Assembly: GCA_015491615.1 (NCBI GenBank) | Contig: WFVN01000031.1 | Location: 1 to 9,863 of the forward strand | Origin: Gammaproteobacteria bacterium | GTDB taxonomy: Bacteria > Pseudomonadota > Gammaproteobacteria > S012-40 | Direction: 5' to 3' | DNA: 9,863 nt | In this document: positions 1-5,644 of the stretch, piece by piece | How positions within the stretch are numbered: position 1 is the stretch's first letter | Layout of the letters: every line of letters begins with the position of its first letter | Position numbers and translations under genes: made by a program | The notes under the pieces: model-generated | What the model saw: only the letters and a program-made list of their open reading frames with translations | What the model was told of the DNA's origin: nothing | The model's database searches: none

Positions 1-685
1 CCAGGCAGTCATCGATGTAACGGCGCACCGGCTCCTCCCAGAAGCGGCGGTTGGACATGTTGATGGCGAACTCGGCGGTATCGGGAACGATGCTCACCCC
101 GTCCTGCACCAGGAGGAATTCGCCCACGCTGCGGTCCAGGGTGAAGATGGACACGCCATGGCCGGTGGTGAGGACGAAGACGGTGGAGGGACCGTACACC
201 ACCAAACCCGCGGCCAGCTGCTGGTTGCCCGGCTGGAGGAAGTCCTGCTCGGTGGCCGGCTCGGTGCCACGGGGATTCTTCACCACCGAGAAGATGGTGC
301 CCACGGAAATGTTCACGTCGATGTTGGAGGAGCCGTCCAGGGGATCGAACATGATGAGGTAGGGCCCGCGGGGCTGATCGGCGGGGATGGCCATGGGCTC
401 GTCCTCCTCCTCGGAACCCATGCCGGACAACAGGCCGGTGGTCTTGAGGTGGTCGAACATCACCTCGTTGGAGATGACATCCAGCTTCTTTTGCTCCTCG
501 CCCTGCACGTTTTCGCTCCCGGCCACGCCGAGGGCGCCTTCCAGGGCGGCGCGGTCGATCTTGGCGGCGATCTTCTTGCACGCGACCCCGGTCTCGCAGA
601 TGAGGTCGATGAGGCCGGTCTCGATCTCCTTGCCGGCGCGCTGCTGGGCGAGGAGGAACTGTCTCAGGGTGATGGCGTCGTTCAT
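1..685 (-). CDS. fbp: Fructose-1,6-bisphosphatase class I (3' part outside window)
   Basis: Hydrolyses fructose 1,6-bisphosphate to fructose 6-phosphate in the cytoplasm, a step of gluconeogenesis and of the Calvin cycle. The frame is open from an ATG at 685-683 to the left edge, giving 228 residues and one extra base; the family is usually about 335 residues, so roughly a third is missing. Visible motifs are the metal-site stretch GEEQKKLDVISNEV (62-75), the acidic SEEEDE (91-96) and the class I signature DPLDGSSNID (114-123) with both catalytic-metal aspartates. The end (INMSNRRFWEEPVRRYIDD) also fits the family. The start is supported by GAGG (698-695) nine bases upstream and by alignment with E. 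coli Fbp. It lies 98 bp downstream of gyrB on the same strand and may have its own promoter. A Calvin-cycle role is inference only; no other Calvin gene is in view. Confidence 0.96.
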   Translation of the reverse strand, partial: MNDAITLRQFLLAQQRAGKEIETGLIDLICETGVACKKIAAKIDRAALEGALGVAGSENVQGEEQKKLDVISNEVMFDHLKTTGLLSGMGSEEEDEPMAIPADQPRGPYLIMFDPLDGSSNIDVNISVGTIFSVVKNPRGTEPATEQDFLQPGNQQLAAGLVVYGPSTVFVLTTGHGVSIFTLDRSVGEFLLVQDGVSIVPDTAEFAINMSNRRFWEEPVRRYIDDCL

Positions 686-706
686 CGTTCTTGTCCTCAA
701 ATGAAA

Positions 707-726
707 CGCTCCCCAGGCGGGGAGCG
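707..726 (-). terminator. Perfect 8-bp hairpin with short T-tract between gyrB and fbp
   Basis: On the minus strand CGCTCCCC and GGGGAGCG form an 8-bp GC-rich stem around a 4-base loop (GCCT). The transcript then reads TTTCATTT, an interrupted U-tract. It sits 58-77 bases after the gyrB stop, so it may end the gyrB transcript. The U-tract runs directly into the fbp Shine-Dalgarno sequence. If fbp is transcribed from the promoter proposed at 750-779, the hairpin instead lies in the fbp 5' leader. Structure is seen directly; function is inferred. Confidence 0.6.
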
Positions 727-740
727 ATGGAACGGATTCA

Positions 741-766
741 GGCGCCCGGATTATGGCATGGGCGCC
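741..766. repeat. Inverted repeat GGCGCCC / GGGCGCC
   Basis: GGCGCCC (741-747) and GGGCGCC (760-766) are exact inverted copies separated by 12 bases. The loop contains the proposed fbp -10 element. It may be a second hairpin after gyrB or an operator-like site over the fbp promoter; no T-tract follows, so it does not look like an intrinsic terminator. Confidence 0.4.
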
Positions 767-779
767 ATACCGTGGGCAA
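750..779 (-). promoter_or_regulatory. Possible sigma-70 promoter for fbp
   Basis: On the minus strand TTGCCC (779-774; 4 of 6 to the -35 consensus) is followed after 18 bases by CATAAT (755-750; 5 of 6 to the -10 consensus). A start near 743 would put the 707-726 hairpin in the leader of the message. Spacing is slightly long and the -35 is weak, so this is a prediction only. Confidence 0.4.
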
Positions 780-783
780 ACGC

Positions 784-3228
784 TCACACGTCCAGGTTGG
801 CCACCTCCAGGGCGTTGCGCTCGATGAACTCCCGGCGCGGCTCCACCTGGTCCCCCATGAGGGTGGAGAACATCTCGTCGGCGGCGATGGCGTCTTCGAT
901 GCGCACCTGCAGCAGGCGGCGCGTCTCCCGATCCATGGTGGTCTCCCAGAGTTGCTCCGGGTTCATCTCCCCGAGACCCTTGTAACGCTGGATCTGCTGG
1001 CCGCGCCTGGCCTCGTTCAGGAGCCAGTCGATGGCCTCCTTGAAGGTGCTCACCGGTCGCTCCTGGTTGCCGCGTCGCACCCGCGCGCCCTCCTGGATGA
1101 GCCCGGAGAGGCTTTCCCCCAGGTTCTTCATGCTCAGGTACTCGCCAGAACGGAAGAAGGTTGGGGTGAACAGGTACTCCCGTTCCACACCGTGTTGCAG
1201 GGCCCGCACCCGCAGGACTTCGGGGTGCTCATCGCCGGTCACCTCGCCCCGGAAGCGGACTCCCAGGCTGTCGGCATTGGCACGCCCGATGAGCTCCTCC
1301 ACCCAGGCTTTCAGGCGGATCTCGTCGTGCCACTGATCCTCGCTCAATGGCGTCATGTAAACGATCTTTTCCAACAGGTGGGGATGAAAACGACGACTCA
1401 GGCGACCGATGGTGTTCATCACCGCCAGGTACTGTTCCGCCAGGCGTTCCAGAGCCTCGCCCGACAGGGGTGGGGTCCCTTCACCGGGAAAGAGACAGGC
1501 GTCATTGAGGGCCAGACTGAGGAGGTACTTGCCCAATTCATGATCGTCTTTCACGTAGTACTCCTGCTTGCCCTTCTTCACCTTGTACAGGGGCGGTTGA
1601 GCGATGTAGATGTGGCCACGTTCAATGAGTTCGGGCATCTGCCGGTAGAAGAAGGTGAGCAGTAGGGTGCGGATGTGGGAGCCGTCCACGTCCGCGTCGG
1701 TCATGATGATAATACGGTGGTAACGGAGCTTGTCGGGATCGTATTCGTCCCGGCCGATGCCACAACCCAGGGCGGTGATGAGTGTGCCCACCTCCGCCGA
1801 GGACAGCATTTTGTCGAAACGGGCCTTTTCGACGTTCAGAATCTTGCCTTTCAAGGGCAGGATGGCCTGGTAGCGCCGGTCTCGGCCCTGCTTGGCGGAA
1901 CCGCCGGCAGAATCGCCCTCCACCAGGAACAGTTCCGACTGGGCCGGGTCCTTTTCCTGGCAGTCGGCCAGTTTTCCAGGTAGCCCAGCAACGTCCAAGA
2001 CACCCTTACGGCGGGTCATTTCCCGTGCTTTGCGTGCCGCCTCCCGAGCACGACAGGCATCGACGATCTTGCCGATAATGGCTTTGGCGTCGTTGGGATT
2101 CTCTTCCAGGAACTCGGAAAAGCGTTTTGCCACCAATGATTCGACGATCGGTTTCACCTCGGAAGAAACCAGCTTCTCCTTGGTCTGGGAGGAGAATTTA
2201 GGATCGGGCACTTTCACGGAAAGCACGGCGGTAAGACCTTCGCGGGTATCTTCGCCGCTTAGACTTTTGATCTTGTACTTTTTCCCTAGGCCGGATTTCT
2301 CGATGTAGTGGTTGATGGTCCGGGTGAGAGCGGCACGGAACCCGGCCAGATGGGTCCCCCCGTCTTTCTGGGGAATGTTGTTGGTGAAGCAGAAAACGTT
2401 CTCCTGGTAACTGTCGTTCCACTGCGCCGCCACCTCCACCTGCACCTGGTCTCCATTCTTGTCTGTCCCTTCCTGGCTTTCACGGAAGTAGAAGACCTTG
2501 TCGTGGATGGGTGTCTTCTTCTGATTGAGGTGCTCCACGAAGGACCCGATGCCGCCTTCGTAGGCGAAAACGTCCTCCCGTTCCTGTCCTTCGCGCAGGT
2601 CGCTCAGGTGAATTCTTACGCCAGGGTTGAGGAAGGCCAGCTCGCGCAGCCGCTTGGCGAGGATGTCGTAGTGGAACTCGGTGTCGGAAAAGATCTTCGG
2701 GCTGGGCCAGAAATGCACCTGGGTACCCCGTTCGCCGGTTTCGCCGATGACCGCGAGCGGACCCTCCGGTTCACCGTCGTGATAACGCTGGAAATGGATC
2801 TTTCCGTCGCGGTAGATGGTCAGCTCCAGCTTTTCCGACAGCGCGTTGACCACCGAGACACCCACCCCGTGGAGCCCTCCGGAGACCTTGTAGGCATTGT
2901 CATTGAACTTCCCGCCGGCGTGGAGCACAGTCATGATCACTTCCGCCGCCGAGCGACCCTCTTCCGGATGGATGTCCACCGGCATGCCACGGCCGTTGTC
3001 TTTGATGGAGATGGATCCATCGGCGTGGATGGTCACATCGATCCGGTTGCAATGACCTGCCAGAGCCTCGTCGACGGAATTGTCCACCACTTCGAAGACC
3101 ATGTGGTGGAGGCCGGTGCCGTCATCGGTGTCGCCGATGTACATGCCAGGACGTTTGCGGACCGCGTCCAGCCCACGCAGGACTTGGATGTCGCCGGCAT
3201 CGTAGTTCGACTTGGTCTGATCGTTCAT
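784..3228 (-). CDS. gyrB: DNA gyrase subunit B
   Basis: ATPase subunit of DNA gyrase (A2B2), which introduces negative supercoils. The 814 residues match E. coli GyrB (804). The GHKL ATPase domain shows EVVDNSVDEALAGH (46-59) with the Mg/ATP-site Glu and Asn, GRGMP (79-83), GLHGVGVSVVNA (118-129) and the QTK loop (348-350). The TOPRIM domain has LVEGDSAGG (435-443), PLKGKILNV and DADVDGSH (511-518). About 170 residues then separate the TOPRIM core from the C-terminal QRYKGLGEMNPEQLW, which is the extra domain typical of proteobacterial GyrB. I chose ATG 3228 because GAGGTGA (3237-3231), a perfect anti-SD match, precedes it and MNDQTKSNYDAGD resembles known N-termini; a TTG at 3246 would add six residues but overlaps the recF stop. 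It lies 14 bp after recF and is probably co-transcribed. Confidence 0.98.
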   Translation of the reverse strand: MNDQTKSNYDAGDIQVLRGLDAVRKRPGMYIGDTDDGTGLHHMVFEVVDNSVDEALAGHCNRIDVTIHADGSISIKDNGRGMPVDIHPEEGRSAAEVIMTVLHAGGKFNDNAYKVSGGLHGVGVSVVNALSEKLELTIYRDGKIHFQRYHDGEPEGPLAVIGETGERGTQVHFWPSPKIFSDTEFHYDILAKRLRELAFLNPGVRIHLSDLREGQEREDVFAYEGGIGSFVEHLNQKKTPIHDKVFYFRESQEGTDKNGDQVQVEVAAQWNDSYQENVFCFTNNIPQKDGGTHLAGFRAALTRTINHYIEKSGLGKKYKIKSLSGEDTREGLTAVLSVKVPDPKFSSQTKEKLVSSEVKPIVESLVAKRFSEFLEENPNDAKAIIGKIVDACRAREAARKAREMTRRKGVLDVAGLPGKLADCQEKDPAQSELFLVEGDSAGGSAKQGRDRRYQAILPLKGKILNVEKARFDKMLSSAEVGTLITALGCGIGRDEYDPDKLRYHRIIIMTDADVDGSHIRTLLLTFFYRQMPELIERGHIYIAQPPLYKVKKGKQEYYVKDDHELGKYLLSLALNDACLFPGEGTPPLSGEALERLAEQYLAVMNTIGRLSRRFHPHLLEKIVYMTPLSEDQWHDEIRLKAWVEELIGRANADSLGVRFRGEVTGDEHPEVLRVRALQHGVEREYLFTPTFFRSGEYLSMKNLGESLSGLIQEGARVRRGNQERPVSTFKEAIDWLLNEARRGQQIQRYKGLGEMNPEQLWETTMDRETRRLLQVRIEDAIAADEMFSTLMGDQVEPRREFIERNALEVANLDV

Positions 3229-3230
3229 GG

Positions 3231-3237
3231 TCACCTC
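3231..3237 (-). promoter_or_regulatory. Strong Shine-Dalgarno sequence of gyrB
   Basis: On the minus strand GAGGTGA, followed by CC and then ATG at 3228. It matches the 16S anti-SD over seven bases and decides the gyrB start in favour of ATG 3228 over TTG 3246. It lies in the 14-bp recF-gyrB gap. Confidence 0.75.
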
Positions 3238-3242
3238 GAAGA

Positions 3243-4316
3243 TCAATGGATTTGGACTTCACCATGTTTCACGTGAAACACGGCCTTGACCGGGGTGTAC
3301 GAAAGATAGGTTTGGAGCAGGTGTTCAGTCGTGGTCACCAGGGCCTGTGCCCCTGATGCGGAGACGATATCGAGGGCCGTTCGCCCTCCGGATTCGTCCA
3401 GCTCCATGCCGAAATCGTCCAGCAGACACAGGGGGGGGTACCCTTTCAGGTGCTTGTACCAAAGGAGTTGGGCCAGTCGTAGGGCTAGGGAGAGCCGACG
3501 CTTCTCACCGCGTGAGAGGCGTTCGCGGGCGGCCTTGCCGCCCACCTGGAGGGCCAATTCGGCCCGGTGGGCACCGATGCCAGTGTAGCCTCGAACGCGG
3601 TCTTGCTCGAGTGTTTTGGCAAATGCGGTGGTGAGATCCTCTGTCAGGCGTGACCATCCGGGCCGGTGGATGATCTCGACTTTCCACTCCGGGAGCAGGG
3701 CCTGCAAACATTGGTCGATGTGGGGCTTCAGGCTCCGCAGATGGTTTTCACGGTGCATCTTGAGGTATTCGCCCGTCTCTCCCAGGAGTTCATCCCAACT
3801 GCGCACCAGGCGGTCGGGCAGGCCCTGGCGCAGGCTAGCGTTGCGCTGTTTGAGCAACCGGGCGTAGTGCTGACTTTGTTGGACGAAGGCCTCGTTCGTG
3901 TGGAACAGCCCCCAATCCAGATAACGGCGGCGGACGACCGCCGGGCCGTCAATCAGGAGATGGGATTGGGCGTGGACGGTCACCAGAGGCAACAGGCGAG
4001 CGACTTCGTTCTGTTTCATTGTGTCCTGAGTGCTCCTGATGAGGTGTTTGTCTTCGCCTCGCACCTTATGCAACGTGAAACCGCCATGCTCACTGTGGTC
4101 AAGACGGATGCTCATTCCCGCTTGCCCGTCCTGAATGAGAGGGTCTAGTTCCGCTTTGCCAGCGAAGGTCCGGCCGGTGGACAGAAGGTGGATGGCCTCG
4201 ATGATCGTGGTCTTGCCGCTACCGTTGGGTCCGTGAAACCAGTAAATGCCTCGGTTGAACCGGACGTCGGCGTATCGAATCACGCGCAGTCGTTCGATTC
4301 GCAGTCGCTCGATCAC
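3243..4316 (-). CDS. recF: DNA replication and repair protein RecF
   Basis: SMC-like ATPase that with RecO and RecR loads RecA at single-strand gaps and stalled forks. Numbering from GTG 4316: Walker A GPNGSGKT (29-36), the family stretch VVRRRYLDWGLFH near 127-139, ABC-type signature LSRGE (267-271), Walker B LCLLDDF (296-302) and the conserved C-terminal VFHVKHG (346-352). The RecF motif usually written GPHRA reads GAHRA here. The start is uncertain: GTG 4316 gives 357 residues, the E. coli length, four bases after the dnaN stop; ATG 4343 would add nine residues (MSCPCVYNP) and overlap dnaN by 23 bases. Neither has a clear SD, so translation is probably coupled to dnaN. Codons near the 3' end contain a perfect parS site. 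An 8-C run (minus strand of 3431-3438) lies just before the Walker B codons. Confidence 0.96.
   Translation of the reverse strand: MIERLRIERLRVIRYADVRFNRGIYWFHGPNGSGKTTIIEAIHLLSTGRTFAGKAELDPLIQDGQAGMSIRLDHSEHGGFTLHKVRGEDKHLIRSTQDTMKQNEVARLLPLVTVHAQSHLLIDGPAVVRRRYLDWGLFHTNEAFVQQSQHYARLLKQRNASLRQGLPDRLVRSWDELLGETGEYLKMHRENHLRSLKPHIDQCLQALLPEWKVEIIHRPGWSRLTEDLTTAFAKTLEQDRVRGYTGIGAHRAELALQVGGKAARERLSRGEKRRLSLALRLAQLLWYKHLKGYPPLCLLDDFGMELDESGGRTALDIVSASGAQALVTTTEHLLQTYLSYTPVKAVFHVKHGEVQIH
3265..3280. other. parS: parS centromere-like site (ParB-binding palindrome) inside recF
   Basis: TGTTTCACGTGAAACA is a perfect 16-bp palindrome, identical to the chromosomal parS consensus (TGTTNCACGTGAAACA) bound by ParB/Spo0J. 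It overlaps codons for FHVK in the conserved RecF tail, so coding and segregation signals share the same bases. Known biology: ParB loads here and spreads, and ParA moves the origin region. parA and parB commonly lie beyond mnmE-mnmG-rsmG in this gene order, which would be to the right of this window. Sequence identity is certain; in vivo function is inferred. Confidence 0.93.
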
Positions 4317-4320
4317 AGGG

Positions 4321-5421
4321 TTATAGACGCATGGGCATGACAACGTACAGGCTGGTGTCGTCTCCCTCCGGTTGGATCAAAACGCTACTGTTGGGATCGG
4401 ATAGGTGGATCACCACCTGATCCTGGTCGATGGCCTGTAGGGCATCCAGTAAATAATTGACATTGAAACCGATTTCGAGTTCCTCACCGACGTAGTCCAC
4501 GGCCATCACGTCCTCTGCCTGTTCCTGTTCTGGGTTGTTGGCGATGGCAGTGAGTTGGCCGGGGCTGAGGCGCAGGCGAATGCCTCGGTACTTTTCGTTG
4601 GAGAGGATGGAGGCGCGGGACAAGGTCTGCTTCAGCTCATCGGTAGCGGCATGGATGGTTTTATCGGAATCGCGAGGGATAACCCGTTGGTAGTCGGGGT
4701 AAGTGCTGTTGATGAGTTTCGTGGTCAGTGAGCGTTCACCTACTTCGATGCGTGCCTGTTGCTTCCCCAGACGCAAATGGACGGGCGCCTCGTCTTGGGT
4801 GATGGTGCGGGTCAGTTCGAGGATGGCCTTGCGCGGCAATATGGACTGGTGCTTGTCGTCGTACGGAGATTCCAAGATTTGTTCGCAGAGGGCGAGGCGG
4901 TGTCCATCGGTGGCAACGCAACGGAGCCGTTCGCCATCCACTTCTACCAGCATGCCGTTGAGGAAAGCGCGAATGTCCTGGACGGCCATGGCGAAGTGGG
5001 TCTTCTCCAGCAGTTTCTTGAACTCTGGTTGGTCCAGTCGGACGTCCAGGTTCTCGTCCTCGAAGTCCATGAGTGGGTATTCTTCCGCCGGCAGGGTGGC
5101 GAGGATGAAGCGGGAACGACCGCTGCGGAGTGTGGCCTTGCCGTCTTCCACCCGGATCTGGATGGGCGCGTTCTCGTCCAGGGAACGGCAGATGTCCATG
5201 AGTTTACGGGCGGAAGCAGTGAAACTGCCAGTGGTCTCGGTGTCTGCTTCGCTGCTGGCGCGTAGTTCCACGGTCAGGTCCGAGGCGGTGAGGGTGATGC
5301 ATCCGTTCTCGACCTCGATAAGGACGTTGGAGAGGATGGGCATGGTCTGGCGCCGTTCGACTACGCCGATGACCGCTTGCAGAGGGAGGAGAAGTTGTTC
5401 CCGTCGGAGATTGAGTTCCAT
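4321..5421 (-). CDS. dnaN: DNA polymerase III beta subunit (sliding clamp)
   Basis: Ring-shaped dimeric clamp that tethers DNA polymerase III and other partners to DNA. The 366 residues equal the E. coli length, covering three clamp folds of about 120 residues each. The N-terminus MELNLRREQLLLPLQAV, then MPILSNVLIE, and the C-terminus VVMPMRL are diagnostic; MPMRL (362-366) forms part of the hydrophobic partner-binding cleft. ATG 5421 is supported by AGGG (5434-5431) nine bases upstream. The gene follows dnaA after a 223-bp gap, unusually long for this operon and packed with origin signals, and recF begins four bases after (or within) its end. It may be read from dnaA or from a promoter in the gap; a weak candidate is TTTCAA with TCTAAA 16 bases on. 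Nothing odd in the protein. Confidence 0.98.
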   Translation of the reverse strand: MELNLRREQLLLPLQAVIGVVERRQTMPILSNVLIEVENGCITLTASDLTVELRASSEADTETTGSFTASARKLMDICRSLDENAPIQIRVEDGKATLRSGRSRFILATLPAEEYPLMDFEDENLDVRLDQPEFKKLLEKTHFAMAVQDIRAFLNGMLVEVDGERLRCVATDGHRLALCEQILESPYDDKHQSILPRKAILELTRTITQDEAPVHLRLGKQQARIEVGERSLTTKLINSTYPDYQRVIPRDSDKTIHAATDELKQTLSRASILSNEKYRGIRLRLSPGQLTAIANNPEQEQAEDVMAVDYVGEELEIGFNVNYLLDALQAIDQDQVVIHLSDPNSSVLIQPEGDDTSLYVVMPMRL

Positions 5422-5440
5422 TTTCGTTGGCCCTATCAGT

Positions 5441-5458
5441 AGATCTTTAGAAGAAAAA
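5441..5458. other. AT-rich tract, candidate DNA unwinding element
   Basis: The tract AGATCTTTAGAAGAAAAA, 20 bases upstream of dnaN, has 14 A/T of 18 in an otherwise GC-rich window and starts with a GATC, as the E. coli 13-mers do. On the minus strand it lies about 35 bases downstream of the TTCTCCACA box, with AACTATTTCAACAAC in between. It is short for a full unwinding element and could equally reflect the dnaN promoter. Confidence 0.35.
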
Positions 5459-5491
5459 GCCCTGTTGTTGAAATAGTTGGTCCTGTGTGTA

Positions 5492-5500
5492 TGTGGAGAA
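5492..5500 (-). promoter_or_regulatory. DnaA box, 8 of 9
   Basis: Minus-strand TTCTCCACA differs from TTATCCACA at position 3 only. A weaker box-like word (ATACACACA, 5492-5484) adjoins it. It is the box nearest the AT-rich tract, so the one best placed to nucleate a DnaA filament towards it. Confidence 0.55.
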
Positions 5501-5541
5501 GACAGAAAAGTCGATTTATTTCCGAAGGTTGTGAGGATCGA

Positions 5542-5573
5542 GGGGTGGGATCCCGGGTGGAATGGGCAGGGGG
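5542..5573 (+). other. Possible G-quadruplex in the origin candidate
   Basis: Five G-runs of three or more (5542-5545, 5547-5549, 5555-5557, 5564-5566, 5569-5573) are separated by 1, 5, 6 and 2 bases, fitting the G3N1-7 pattern. The block includes GGGATCCC and CCCGGG palindromes that would compete as duplex. It separates the DnaA boxes near dnaA from those near dnaN. Confidence 0.35.
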
Positions 5574-5578
5574 AAAGC

Positions 5579-5587
5579 TGTGGACAG
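5579..5587 (-). promoter_or_regulatory. Weak DnaA box, 7 of 9
   Basis: Minus-strand CTGTCCACA differs from TTATCCACA at positions 1 and 3 but keeps the TCCACA core. Credible only because it lies among better boxes. Confidence 0.3.
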
Positions 5588-5607
5588 AGTGTGTGAAAGT
5601 CTGTTGT

Positions 5608-5624
5608 GTCCGAATCGGTCGGAC
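5608..5624. repeat. Small inverted repeat after dnaA
   Basis: GTCCGA (5608-5613) and TCGGAC (5619-5624) form a 6-bp stem with a 5-base loop, 21 bases past the dnaA stop on the minus strand. No T-tract follows, so it is not a good intrinsic terminator; it could be an mRNA 3' hairpin or chance. Confidence 0.3.
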
Positions 5625-5644
5625 TTGCTCACAAGTTATCCACA
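5625..5644 (+). promoter_or_regulatory. DnaA box pair, one perfect, 11-bp phased, abutting the dnaA stop
   Basis: TTATCCACA (5636-5644) is an exact high-affinity DnaA box whose last base directly precedes the dnaA stop codon (5645-5647). A degenerate copy TTGCTCACA (5625-5633) lies exactly 11 bases upstream in the same orientation, about one helical turn, which favours cooperative DnaA binding. Sequence is certain; the weaker partner is inferred. Confidence 0.8.

Larger units (their letters stand above)
5422..5644. other. oriC: dnaA-dnaN intergenic region, candidate oriC (or part of it)
   Basis: This 223-bp stretch encodes no convincing protein. It contains one perfect DnaA box (5636-5644), an 8-of-9 box (5492-5500), weaker boxes at 5579-5587 and 5625-5633, three GATC sites (5442, 5536, 5549), a G-rich block (5542-5573) and an AT-rich dnaN-side end (5441-5458, beginning AGATCTTTAG). 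Boxes on one side and an AT-rich tract on the other is the usual layout of an origin with an unwinding element. Many bacteria place oriC in this gap, others upstream of dnaA, and some use both. GC-skew minimum and marker frequency would decide. Confidence 0.65.

Noticed and set aside
691..1665. Plus-strand open frames opposite gyrB (also 2308-3276)
   Set aside because: Antisense to GyrB with no family resemblance; explained by the GC-rich third positions of gyrB.
4068..4081. parS-like half-site near AACGTGAAACC in recF
   Set aside because: Only the right half of the palindrome is present; ParB needs both halves.
5564..5571. KOPS word GGGCAGGG considered as an FtsK polarity signal
   Set aside because: One copy in nearly 10 kb is about the chance expectation, so it says nothing firm about replication direction.
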